Positions 15,157 to 23,059 of a stretch of 49,438 nucleotides of DNA are shown one piece after another. Origin of the DNA: Parcubacteria group bacterium (GTDB lineage: Bacteria > Patescibacteriota > Minisyncoccia > Portnoybacterales > UBA2143); NCBI GenBank assembly GCA_002685955.1, contig NYYU01000051.1, forward strand, positions 1 through 49,438, given 5' to 3'. Below the pieces are notes generated by a model. The model was not told where the DNA came from, did not search any database, and saw only the letters and a program-made list of their open reading frames with translations. Positions within the stretch are counted from its first letter, which is position 1. Each line of letters opens with the position of its first letter. The translations under genes and the position numbers were made by a program.

Positions 15157-16707
15157 ATTTCTTCGTTTTTTATGTTTAGGCGTGACCCAAAAGCCCATAT
15201 ATTTACCCAGCATCAATCGAGTTTGAGATTCTAATCCTGGGATAGCGCCAAAAATTAAAATAGTAAAAGGCACCAAAATCCATTGGACCATCATACTTAA
15301 ATATTTAAAAAAACCAAACTGTTTAGGTCTTTGAGGCAAAAGTAAAGTGCTATAAATAGCTGAACCAATCAACCCAACCATAGCCAAAGTCATTAAAGTC
15401 CTAGTCAGCCGAGGTAGATTGTATGACAAAAGGGTAATATTAAATCTTTGACCGCCTAAAAATAAAGGCAGCCAGCCAAGTAAGAAAATAAGGATGGCGT
15501 TAGTGGCCCAAGACCAAAATCCTTCTATTTGAATCCAAATCCAATGCCATTTCATTTTAAAAGCAATTTTCTTGTTTTTCCAAAATCCAAAAGATAAATA
15601 TGGAATGTTTTCAACTCCCCAACCCCAACGTTTCTGCTGATTATATACATTAACGGCTGTTCTAAAAAAATTAGGGGCTAAATTAGCGTCCATAGAAACA
15701 GGATAATTCAATGGGATAACCTTATAATCTCCATCATAGTATAAAAGATTTTGCCAAAAAATCCTTGAATCCTCAGAAACCATATTAACCGGCCAGAAAT
15801 CTACTTCAACTAAGGCCTGCCAACTAATTGATTGCGAGGAAAAAGAAGAAAGTCGTTCTAATCTAGTTTGCTGCATCATTTGCCAAAAAGTCCCAGAAGT
15901 GGCCACCACTCGCGAAATAGCTGGCGCCTGCCAAATATTATTATTATAAATTGGAATAGGCTGATAGCTGGTTCTGGTTGGTTTTTTAACAGTTAAATAA
16001 TGGTAAGTTAAACAAGAAAAATACTGGGGATAAACCCGAGTATCAATATCAAAACAAGAAACAACAATATTTTCATAAGGAATCTTTAAAGGATCAATAA
16101 TTTCTTTTTTAACTTGGCGGGCAATCCAGGTAATATTAGAACCCTTACCTGGCATTTCTCCAACAATATCTTGAGGGTGAGTAGTAATTATTAATTTATA
16201 GAATTTGTCTTGATATTGCTTTTTAATTTTTTGAGCTAAATTCCGAGCTGGCTGACCGGCCCGTTCTTCAATACCTAAAGCAATAATCATCTTATCCTTA
16301 GGATAATCTGAATTAATAATTGCCTCTAAAGTTAATCTAACCACCCCCACTGGTTCTTTGTAAATCGGAGCAACAATTAAATGATAAATATCCTGCCAAT
16401 CTTTATGCTTAACTAATTTGACTTTCCCCAGCCAATCAATCTTCAGCTGCTTTTTCATATTCTTATAGGAAGACCTTAAATAGAATGAAAGATAAATTGT
16501 TTTAAGCAGCCAGTAAATATCAAAAGTAATGATAAAAAAGGCCACCCAGACCGGCTTATACCAAGATAAAAAAATAACGCTTAAAAGCGTCAACCAAGCC
16601 AAAGCGCCTGGAACAATCTCAAAAGCCCGATAAAGCATTCTTTCTTTCAAATTCTTTAAATCAGGCGCCTTGCCTATTTTTAAATAATACTTATCAGCTG
16701 GGATCAT
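15142..16707 (-). CDS. Membrane glycosyltransferase, GT2 type
   Basis: 521 residues with two N-terminal membrane helices (about 30-75), a GT-A catalytic region (about 105-365) and four or so C-terminal helices. The catalytic region shows a DxD-like FDIDTRV, an EDSRIF acid, and QQKRW, which matches the QxxRW motif of processive family-2 enzymes such as cellulose or hyaluronan synthases. Substrate is unknown; a surface polysaccharide is likely. It starts 15 nt after the histidine phosphatase gene and its stop lies in the shared terminator at 15127-15150. Confidence 0.85.
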   Translation of the reverse strand: MIPADKYYLKIGKAPDLKNLKERMLYRAFEIVPGALAWLTLLSVIFLSWYKPVWVAFFIITFDIYWLLKTIYLSFYLRSSYKNMKKQLKIDWLGKVKLVKHKDWQDIYHLIVAPIYKEPVGVVRLTLEAIINSDYPKDKMIIALGIEERAGQPARNLAQKIKKQYQDKFYKLIITTHPQDIVGEMPGKGSNITWIARQVKKEIIDPLKIPYENIVVSCFDIDTRVYPQYFSCLTYHYLTVKKPTRTSYQPIPIYNNNIWQAPAISRVVATSGTFWQMMQQTRLERLSSFSSQSISWQALVEVDFWPVNMVSEDSRIFWQNLLYYDGDYKVIPLNYPVSMDANLAPNFFRTAVNVYNQQKRWGWGVENIPYLSFGFWKNKKIAFKMKWHWIWIQIEGFWSWATNAILIFLLGWLPLFLGGQRFNITLLSYNLPRLTRTLMTLAMVGLIGSAIYSTLLLPQRPKQFGFFKYLSMMVQWILVPFTILIFGAIPGLESQTRLMLGKYMGFWVTPKHKKRRNKNGR

Positions 16708-16722
16708 AAAATTAAAACTTAT

Positions 16723-17385
16723 CTATCCAAGATGCGCATAATCATTCCAAACCCATAACCGCCACGACAGGCCGTCTATATTATCATCATTATCATCTAA
16801 AATAAGAATAGTAAGGCCTGTATTCTCCATCCCAACTCTCTCTTGAAACTGTTTAAAGCTTTTATCGCTAATCGTATCACCAAGAACCACAATAGCAACC
16901 ATTGTTCGAAGGAAGAATCCATGCGTTACTACCAATAGCTCTTTTTCAGAACGTTTAGAAAGATATTCAAGTGCCCGCTTCGCTCGTGTAATTATATCAT
17001 TAAAATTCTCTCCATCTTTTGCCCGAAAACCCGGGGTAAAAAGACTTTTCATCCATTCCATGTAAAGCTGTTTCGCTTTTTCATCAGTATACGGTCTTCC
17101 CATAGTCTCGGTAGGCTTTATTCTTTCTATAAATAAATCAGAAAACTCTAAAGACTTTTTTACTTTCTTTGTAATAATTTCTGCTGTTTCTTTGGCACGA
17201 GAAAGAGGACTAGCGATAATGGCCTCAAAAGACAAATGCGAAGCTCGCTCTGCTATATACTGCGCCTGTTTTCTTCCTTTGCTAGTTAAAGGTGAATCAA
17301 GTGACTGAAATACAGGCTTTGTATTCCCCTCGCTTTCTCCATGACGCACAAAATATATTGTTTTTATTGCTGTCTTTTTTATCAT
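16723..17385 (-). CDS. Histidine phosphatase (phosphoglycerate mutase-like)
   Basis: 220 residues with the catalytic VRHGESEGN motif near residue 13, the SPLSRAKETA region near 60, an acid in KDGENFNDI near 125 and the second catalytic histidine in VVTHGFFLR near 155. It belongs to the cobC/gpmB-like branch; the exact substrate cannot be read. It lies upstream of the glycosyltransferase gene (15-nt gap), probably in one transcript. An 11-codon ORF (MQTELEARRKK) ends with TAATG overlapping its start. Confidence 0.88.
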   Translation of the reverse strand: MIKKTAIKTIYFVRHGESEGNTKPVFQSLDSPLTSKGRKQAQYIAERASHLSFEAIIASPLSRAKETAEIITKKVKKSLEFSDLFIERIKPTETMGRPYTDEKAKQLYMEWMKSLFTPGFRAKDGENFNDIITRAKRALEYLSKRSEKELLVVTHGFFLRTMVAIVVLGDTISDKSFKQFQERVGMENTGLTILILDDNDDNIDGLSWRLWVWNDYAHLG

Positions 17386-17484
17386 TATTTTTTTCTTCTT
17401 GCTTCAAGTTCTGTTTGCATATTTTCTATTCCTAACCACTAAAAACTAACAAAGGAAGATATATTTATATACCATTCTAAGGTA

Positions 17485-17566
17485 TTGACACCTTATATCG
17501 AAAACGACTATAATAGGAACATAAAGAGTCGATATATGTGCGGTTAGCCATGGTCGGCTTTTTTAT
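17485..17566 (+). promoter_or_regulatory. Consensus promoter driving a short transcript with no gene
   Basis: TTGACA (17485-17490), 18 bp and TATAAT (17509-17514) make the best match to consensus in the window. The -10 box is framed by inverted repeats: TATATCGA (17494-17501) with TCGATATA (17529-17536), and CGACT with AGTCG. A small AGCC/GGCT hairpin followed by six T's lies at 17547-17564. A transcript of about 45 nt would result, running toward the 3' end of the convergent DUF3800 gene. No ORF fits, so a small RNA or a mobile-element remnant is possible. Confidence 0.55.
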
Positions 17567-17572
17567 TTAAAT

Positions 17573-18316
17573 TTAAACAAGTACCTCAAAGATTCCTGGA
17601 TTATTCTTATCGGTCATTTTTCTATTTATAAGTCTATTCATTATAACCTGCACTCTCGTAGGTTTCTTCTTTGCGCCAATTTTTATTTCATAAACCATAT
17701 CTGCCATCATCGCTAAGCTATCTGCCATTTGTACATCAACATCTAAGTTTGACTTATTCACTAAACTTAAAGACGTAATTTTATTTCTATAATCCGAACC
17801 AGTAATACCCTCTGATGGTATGCCTATTGATTGTAATCTATTATGTGCTTCTATTAGATATCTATCTTGATATGGATCTGATTCTACTACAATTTTTCCA
17901 TTATTCTTGCTTAAGTGCTTTTTTGTAAACTCTTCTATTATTTTCCTATAAGATCGTCTTAGTATAGCAATATCATTCCATCCTATTTTTTTGGCCTTAT
18001 TTTTGTCGGCTATAACAAAAGCTAATGACAAAAATTTTGCATTTAGAATAACGATAAATTCCGACCAAAATTTTAATTCTTTAGTTGAATCTGTACGTAA
18101 ACTTGCAAATGGTCCCTTTTTTCGCAACATGTCTCTACAGTGAAATACTATCTCTTCGTCATCAAAATATTTTTTCTTTAATTTACGGATCGATCTATCC
18201 AATTTTGGTTTTAATTTTTCAGGTAAAATAAAACCAGACAGGACAAAATTCTTAGACGGATGGGCAAAACTAGCCTTACCTGTTTCATCTAACGCTAAAA
18301 CCTTATAGTCTTTCAT
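17573..18316 (-). CDS. DUF3800 family protein
   Basis: 247 residues with features of DUF3800, an RNase H-like family. An acidic residue lies in the first strand (LALDETGK), a KIVVESDPYQD strand near 143, and the C-terminal QMADSLAMMADMVYE helix. Members are common in phage and mobile contexts and some are suspected nucleases; activity here is not shown. The gene sits 50 bp beyond the 3' end of tRNA-Glu, in the same direction, and is flanked by the dyad at 18340-18354 and the orphan promoter at 17485. The position is typical of integrated cargo, though no att duplication was found. Confidence 0.8.
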   Translation of the reverse strand: MKDYKVLALDETGKASFAHPSKNFVLSGFILPEKLKPKLDRSIRKLKKKYFDDEEIVFHCRDMLRKKGPFASLRTDSTKELKFWSEFIVILNAKFLSLAFVIADKNKAKKIGWNDIAILRRSYRKIIEEFTKKHLSKNNGKIVVESDPYQDRYLIEAHNRLQSIGIPSEGITGSDYRNKITSLSLVNKSNLDVDVQMADSLAMMADMVYEIKIGAKKKPTRVQVIMNRLINRKMTDKNNPGIFEVLV

Positions 18317-18339
18317 AATTTTATATTTTCATGACAGAT

Positions 18340-18354
18340 TATCGACATTCGATA
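18340..18354 (-). promoter_or_regulatory. Palindrome upstream of the DUF3800 gene
   Basis: TATCGA-CAT-TCGATA is a perfect inverted repeat centred about 30 bp before the DUF3800 ATG, and it overlaps a GATAAT sequence that could be a -10 box. The same TATCGA half-site recurs around the orphan promoter at 17494-17536, so one regulator could bind both ends of this gene. Confidence 0.5.
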
Positions 18355-18366
18355 TTGATAAACTAG

Positions 18367-18438
18367 CAGCCCCAAGGAGAATCGAACTCCTGTTACCAGG
18401 ATGAAAACCTGGCGTCCTAACCACTAGACGATGGGGCC
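18367..18438 (-). tRNA. tRNA-Glu (TTC)
   Basis: Acceptor GGCCCCA/TGGGGCT (G1-U72), anticodon stem CCAGG/CCTGG with loop TTTTCAT, so anticodon TTC. T loop TTCGATT. CCA is not encoded. A CGTAGCT simple-sequence repeat lies directly upstream. Confidence 0.92.
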
Positions 18439-18442
18439 GTAT

Positions 18443-18468
18443 TCGTAGCTCGTAGCTCGTAGCTCGTG
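18443..18468. repeat. CGTAGCT tandem repeat
   Basis: Three to four CGTAGCT units between tRNA-Glu and tsaD, the same unit type as in the cassette at 3001-3069. Confidence 0.75.
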
Positions 18469-18487
18469 TAAAATACTAACAGGAAAA

Positions 18488-18516
18488 TTGAAAAAAATCA
18501 ATGTTTGTTGTATGGT
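18488..18516 (+). promoter_or_regulatory. tsaD promoter, leaderless
   Basis: TTGAAA (18488-18493), 17 bp, TATGGT (18511-18516), then 6 nt to the ATG at 18523. The predicted transcription start falls on the A of the ATG. There is no Shine-Dalgarno. Confidence 0.65.
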
Positions 18517-18522
18517 AATAAT

Positions 18523-19548
18523 ATGATTATTTTAGGGATTGAAACATCTTGCGATGATACAGGCATTGCTTTGTTAAAGTGCGGTCCGCCATGTCGGGTT
18601 TTGTCTAATGTGGTTTCTTCTCAAATTAAAATTCACGCGCCTTATGGCGGCGTGGTACCCAATTTGGCTGCCCGGGCTCATTTAAAAAATATTAAGCCAT
18701 GTTTAGAGCAAGCCCTAAAACAAGCTCATCATCCTAAGATTGATTTAATTGCGGTAACTCATGGGCCTGGATTAATCCCCTCCCTATTAGTCGGAGTAAA
18801 TTTTGCCAAAGCCCTAGCCTATAACCTCCAAAAACCAATTATCGGCATTAACCACATTGAAGGACATATATACGCTAATTGGTTAACTAATTCTCAAATA
18901 AGTTTTCCCGCGCTTTGTTTGGTAGTATCAGGCGGACACACTCAATTGGTTTTAATGAAAAATCATGGCCAATACCAACTGCTGGGCCAAACCCGAGATG
19001 ATGCGGCGGGCGAAGCTTTTGATAAAGTTGCTAAACTCTTAGGGCTGGGCTATCCGGGCGGACCGATTATTTCCCAAAGAACAAAAAAAGGAGATTCAAC
19101 CAGATTTGACCTGCCCAGGCCAATGATTAATAGAAATAATTTTGATTTTTCTTTTTCAGGCTTGAAAACAGCTGTGCTTTACAAAATCAAAAATCAAGCA
19201 ATAAAGCTGGATCAGAAAAATGTAAATGACCTGGCCGCCTCTTTCCAACAAGCCGCCATTGATGTTTTAATTGCTAAAACAATCAAAGCGGCTAAAAAAC
19301 ATAAAATTAAAACAGTTCTTTTATCAGGTGGCGTAGCGGCCAATACTGAATTAAGAAAACAACTTAAACAAGAAATAAAAAAAGAAATACCAAATGCCAA
19401 ATACCAAATGCCAGCTATTAATTTCTGTACTGATAATGGAGCAATGATTGCTATAACCGCCAGCTACAAGAAAAGACCGGCTTTTAAACAAAGCTGGTTT
19501 AAAATTCAAACTGACGCAAACTTACAACTAAGCCAAAAGATTTCTTGA
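18523..19548 (+). CDS. tsaD: tRNA N6-threonylcarbamoyladenosine transferase TsaD
   Basis: Catalytic subunit for t6A37 synthesis on ANN-decoding tRNAs. From ATG 18523 it has 341 residues, with the start LGIETSCDDTGIALL, the metal-binding HIEGH motif near 115, and LVVSGGHTQLVL and LLSGGVAANTELR signatures. TTG starts 12-18 nt upstream are less likely because the -10 box ends 6 nt before the ATG. A simple-sequence cassette (19385-19414) is translated in frame as IPNAKYQMPA near residue 292. The valS promoter overlaps its stop codon. Confidence 0.95.
   Translation: MIILGIETSCDDTGIALLKCGPPCRVLSNVVSSQIKIHAPYGGVVPNLAARAHLKNIKPCLEQALKQAHHPKIDLIAVTHGPGLIPSLLVGVNFAKALAYNLQKPIIGINHIEGHIYANWLTNSQISFPALCLVVSGGHTQLVLMKNHGQYQLLGQTRDDAAGEAFDKVAKLLGLGYPGGPIISQRTKKGDSTRFDLPRPMINRNNFDFSFSGLKTAVLYKIKNQAIKLDQKNVNDLAASFQQAAIDVLIAKTIKAAKKHKIKTVLLSGGVAANTELRKQLKQEIKKEIPNAKYQMPAINFCTDNGAMIAITASYKKRPAFKQSWFKIQTDANLQLSQKIS
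19385..19414. repeat. ATACCAAATGCCA tandem repeat inside tsaD
   Basis: Two tandem copies of ATACCAAATGCCA/ATACCAAATGCCAG within the coding sequence, related to the ATACCAG/ATACCAA units in pilD at 3040-3069. Confidence 0.7.
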
Positions 19549-19573
19549 AAAAAAGTGGCTAATAAAGTAAGAT
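19545..19573 (+). promoter_or_regulatory. valS promoter, leaderless
   Basis: TTGAAA (19545-19550), 17 bp, TAAGAT (19568-19573), then 7 nt to the valS ATG. The -35 box overlaps the tsaD stop codon. Confidence 0.6.
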
Positions 19574-19580
19574 ACTAATA

Positions 19581-21644
19581 ATGTCAATTGAATTAGATAA
19601 AACCTACGATCCTAAACAGAATGAAGATAAAATATACCGGACTTGGGAAAAGTCGGGCTATTTTAATCCTGATAAATTACCTCAAGACCATAAAAAACCT
19701 TATTCAATTACCATGGCCCCACCCAATGTCACCGGCTCCCTCCATATGGGCCATGCCTTAGAAAACACTCTTATAGATATTTTAATCAGACAGAAAAGAA
19801 TGGCTGGGTATAAAACACTCTGGGTGCCTGGCACTGATCATGCTGGCATTGCTACCCAAAATGTCGTAGAAAAAGAGTTAAAAAAACAAGGATTAACCCG
19901 CCATGATTTAGGCCGAGAAAAGTTTTTAAAAAAAGTCTGGGCTTGGCGAGAAAAATATGGCGATATTATTTTGGAACAATTAAAAAAATTAGGTTGTTCT
20001 TGTGATTGGACCAGAACAGCCTTTACCATGAACCCTGATTATCAAGAAACAGTTAAAAAAGTCTTTCTCCATTATTATGAAAAAAAATGGATTTATCAAG
20101 GAGAAAGAGTGATTAATTGGTGCCCGCGCTGCCAAACCAGCTTATCTGATTTAGAACTAGAGCATAAAGAAGAAAAAAGCCATCTCTGGCATATTAAGTA
20201 TCCCTTAGTTCAGCCTAAAAATAATCTTAAACATATCACAGTGGCGACCACCCGGCCCGAAACAATGTTAGGCGATACGGCCGTAGCGGTTCATCCCCAG
20301 GATAAAAAGTATAAAGAATTAATTGGTCAAAAAATAATTTTACCCCTGGTTAATCGAGAAATACCAATTGTGGCTGATCAGGTAGTTGACCCAGAATTTG
20401 GCACTGGGGCAGTTAAGGTTACCCCAGCCCATTCAATGGTTGACGCTGAAATCGCTCAAAGACATAATTTACCCTTTATTAAAATCATTAGCGACAGAGG
20501 ACGAATGACCAAACAAGCTAGCCAAAGATTTGCCAGTTTAAATATCCTAGATGCCCGTCAAAAAGTTATTGAACAATTAAAAAAACAAGGACTTTTAGAA
20601 AAAATTGAGGATTATTCCCATCAAGTGCCTCATTGTGACCGTTGCCATACAGCGATTGAACCTTTAATTAGTAAACAATGGTTCTTAAAAATGGATAAAT
20701 TAGCCCAAAAAGCCATTAAAGCGGTTAAAGACGGCCAGATTAAATTTCATCCCCAACGCTGGGAAAAAGTATATTTTGACTGGCTTAATAATATTAAAGA
20801 CTGGTGTATTTCCCGCCAACTCTGGTGGGGCCATAAGATTCCAATTAAGGGAACTGATGATGTTTTAGATACTTGGTTTTCTTCAGCTCTTTGGCCTTTG
20901 GCCACTCTGGGCTGGCCTGAAAAAACAAAAGATTTAGAAAAATTCTATCCAACTAGCCTTATTGCCAGCGCCCGCGATATTCTCCATCTTTGGATAACCC
21001 GAATGGTTTTCTCTGGATTAGAATTCACTAAAAAAGTACCGTTTAAAGATGTTCTTATCCATGCGACCATTCTAACCAAACAAGGCAAAAGAATGAGTAA
21101 ATCTTTAGGCACCGGCATTGATCCTCTGGAATTAATTAGTCAGTATGGGTCTGATGCTACTCGCTTTGGGCTAGTTTACCAATCACTAGGCGGTCAAGCT
21201 ATTCACTTTTCCGAAGAAAACATACTCATGGGCAAAAAGTTCGCTAATAAAATCTGGAATGCCAGTCGATTTGTCTTAGGACAAACTAAAGATGTTAATA
21301 AGCTAGCCACTCGTTTACCAAACAAACTCACTCCAGCAGACAAACTTATTCTTAAACAATTAAAAACAACTATTGAAAAAGTAAATAAGGATTTAGATAA
21401 TTTTCGTTTTGGTCAAGCAGCCCATTTACTTTACGATTTTTTCTGGCATGATTTTTGTGATAAATATCTAGAAACAGCCAAAAAACAAAATAATCCTGAA
21501 ACCAAACAGATATTAATTCATGTTCTTCTAAATTCTTTAAAACTGCTTCATCCTTTTATGCCTTTTGTTACCGAGGCAATTTATCAAAAAACACCTTTTA
21601 AAGAAAAAGAATTAATAATGATTGAAAACTGGCCTAAGGCTTAA
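19581..21644 (+). CDS. valS: Valyl-tRNA synthetase, compact form
   Basis: Class I synthetase with the HIGH motif in NVTGSLHMGHAL near residue 50, an editing domain (TTRPETMLGDTAVAVHP), the GHKIP and DVLDTWFSS elements, and KRMSKS near 512. It has only 687 residues, whereas many ValS have 850-950. The C-terminal coiled-coil arm is absent, and the zinc-ribbon segment that often separates GHKIP from DVLDTW is reduced to a few residues (IKGTD). Both reductions fit a streamlined genome. Three downstream genes follow closely. Confidence 0.95.
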   Translation: MSIELDKTYDPKQNEDKIYRTWEKSGYFNPDKLPQDHKKPYSITMAPPNVTGSLHMGHALENTLIDILIRQKRMAGYKTLWVPGTDHAGIATQNVVEKELKKQGLTRHDLGREKFLKKVWAWREKYGDIILEQLKKLGCSCDWTRTAFTMNPDYQETVKKVFLHYYEKKWIYQGERVINWCPRCQTSLSDLELEHKEEKSHLWHIKYPLVQPKNNLKHITVATTRPETMLGDTAVAVHPQDKKYKELIGQKIILPLVNREIPIVADQVVDPEFGTGAVKVTPAHSMVDAEIAQRHNLPFIKIISDRGRMTKQASQRFASLNILDARQKVIEQLKKQGLLEKIEDYSHQVPHCDRCHTAIEPLISKQWFLKMDKLAQKAIKAVKDGQIKFHPQRWEKVYFDWLNNIKDWCISRQLWWGHKIPIKGTDDVLDTWFSSALWPLATLGWPEKTKDLEKFYPTSLIASARDILHLWITRMVFSGLEFTKKVPFKDVLIHATILTKQGKRMSKSLGTGIDPLELISQYGSDATRFGLVYQSLGGQAIHFSEENILMGKKFANKIWNASRFVLGQTKDVNKLATRLPNKLTPADKLILKQLKTTIEKVNKDLDNFRFGQAAHLLYDFFWHDFCDKYLETAKKQNNPETKQILIHVLLNSLKLLHPFMPFVTEAIYQKTPFKEKELIMIENWPKA

Positions 21645-21650
21645 ATCTAG

Positions 21651-22406
21651 ATGCAATACCTTTTTTACATTATTCTCGGTCTTTTACCCAGTTTTATCTG
21701 GCTGTCTTTTTACCTAAGAAAGGACAAGCACCCCGAACCTAATTCAATGGTTTTAAAGATTTTTATCTGGGGAATACTTTTAGCTCCTTTGGCCATTATC
21801 CTAGAACTACTCTTGATTTGGCTGCTTGATCCCAGCGTCCCCTTATCATCTCTTTTTTCTCATATCTCCGAAGACAATTTCATTAAAATTATTCTAATTA
21901 ATGCTTTAATCCCTGCTTTGGTTGAAGAATATTTAAAATATTCCGTGGTTAGAGTAAGAATTCTCAGAAATTCTGAATTTGACGAACCAGTCGATGCTAT
22001 GATATACTGTATTATAGCTGGTCTAGGTTTTGCAGCCATTGAAAATTTATTAATCATTTTTAAGATTTATTCAGATTTTGGTCAATTATTAAGCACGATT
22101 GGCTTGCGCTTTTTAGGGGCGACCCTAGTCCATGCTTTATCTTCTGGAATCGTTGGTTATTGGCTTGCCCTCAGCTTGCTTTATACCAAACAAAGAAGAA
22201 GATTAATTCTCTTTGGTCTGACGGTTGCTATTATCTTTCATGCCTGCTATAATTACCTTATCATTGTCTTGCTAAACCAAACAGCCAATCAGACAACGCT
22301 CTTCATCCTTATTGTCGCCGTCCTATTAGTAACGGTCGCTCTCCTGGTTTCCTCTTATTTTCGTAAACTTAAAAAACAACAATCTATTTGCAAAATTAAT
22401 GAATAA
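21651..22406 (+). CDS. prsW: PrsW-family intramembrane protease
   Basis: 251-residue multi-helix membrane protein with the M82/PrsW signatures: LVEEYLKY (EExxK) near residue 87, FDEPVDAMIYCIIAGLGFAAIEN near 105-128, HALSSGIVGYW near 160 and HACYNY near 200. PrsW in Bacillus cleaves an anti-sigma factor, but no sigma/anti-sigma pair is visible here. It is placed 6 nt after valS and 8 nt before hsp20, so a stress-related role is plausible. Confidence 0.88.
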   Translation: MQYLFYIILGLLPSFIWLSFYLRKDKHPEPNSMVLKIFIWGILLAPLAIILELLLIWLLDPSVPLSSLFSHISEDNFIKIILINALIPALVEEYLKYSVVRVRILRNSEFDEPVDAMIYCIIAGLGFAAIENLLIIFKIYSDFGQLLSTIGLRFLGATLVHALSSGIVGYWLALSLLYTKQRRRLILFGLTVAIIFHACYNYLIIVLLNQTANQTTLFILIVAVLLVTVALLVSSYFRKLKKQQSICKINE

Positions 22407-22414
22407 ACAAATAT

Positions 22415-22966
22415 ATGAACAAGAAACAAACATTTTTTGAAAAATTAACTGGCGCTAGCTGGCCTGAAGTTAAAAAAGGTAAATCTATAAAACAGAAGAA
22501 AGGAAAACCAACAACCATCCAAAAAGATTTTTCTGTAGAAAAAGAAAAAAAAGTTTTGTTGCCTAAAAAAACCGCCAAAGTAAAAACTATGCCTAAAAAA
22601 GAACCAAAAGAATCAGAGGATTGGCTAAATGAATCTGAAGGACAATTAACAATTGATGTTTATCAAACGTCAAATGAGGTGGTTATTAAATCAACTATTG
22701 CTGGAGTCAGCCCTGAAGATATTGATATCACCATGACCAATGACATGATCACCATCAAAGGGACAAGACAGAAAGATGAAGATGTTAAAGAAGAAGATTA
22801 CTATTATCAAGAATGTTATTGGGGACCTTTTTCCCGTTCAATCATTCTGCCGGTTGATGTTGAGGTTGATCAGGCTCAAGCCTCAATGAAAAACGGAATT
22901 CTAACCATCAAACTACCTAAAATTGAAAAAATTAAAACTAAAAGAATTGAGATTACTAGCGAGTGA
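22415..22966 (+). CDS. hsp20: Hsp20/alpha-crystallin small heat-shock protein
   Basis: 183 residues. The N-terminal 65 residues are lysine-rich and probably disordered. The alpha-crystallin domain (about 75-172) contains VVIKSTIAGVSPEDIDITMTN and the terminal GILTIKLPK strand typical of the family. A holdase chaperone forming oligomers is expected. It ends at a rho-independent terminator. Confidence 0.92.
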   Translation: MNKKQTFFEKLTGASWPEVKKGKSIKQKKGKPTTIQKDFSVEKEKKVLLPKKTAKVKTMPKKEPKESEDWLNESEGQLTIDVYQTSNEVVIKSTIAGVSPEDIDITMTNDMITIKGTRQKDEDVKEEDYYYQECYWGPFSRSIILPVDVEVDQAQASMKNGILTIKLPKIEKIKTKRIEITSE

Positions 22967-22984
22967 ATATAAGATATTAGATAG

Positions 22985-23016
22985 AACAGCCGATTTTCTA
23001 GATTGGCTGTTTTTTG
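22985..23016 (+). terminator. Terminator after hsp20
   Basis: AACAGCC (22985-22991) pairs with GGCTGTT (23005-23011) and is followed by TTTTT. It closes the valS-prsW-hsp20 unit. Confidence 0.85.
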
Positions 23017-23030
23017 TTGCCTATTAGTGA

Positions 23031-23054
23031 TATGATAGAATTATGCCCCGTTAG
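23031..23054 (+). promoter_or_regulatory. -10 box and three-codon leaderless ORF before the VanW gene
   Basis: TATGAT (23031-23036) is followed 6 nt later by ATG CCC CGT TAG (23043-23054), then 5 nt and the VanW-family ATG. If transcription starts at the first ATG, ribosomes would read a three-residue peptide (MPR) and could re-initiate on the gene. The -35 region is weak. Confidence 0.35.
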
Positions 23055-23059
23055 AAATT

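Noticed and set aside
17388-17430. MQTELEARRKK mini-ORF as a gene
   Set aside because: Eleven codons overlapping the phosphatase start; no ribosome site or similarity, though it could be a leader ORF.
18340-18440. att duplication of the tRNA-Glu end beyond the DUF3800 gene
   Set aside because: No copy of the tRNA 3' end was found between 17388 and 17573, so integration is not shown.
18443-18468. CGTAGCT repeats as a CRISPR array
   Set aside because: The period is 7-8 bp with no spacers, no repeat of 25-40 bp and no cas genes nearby.
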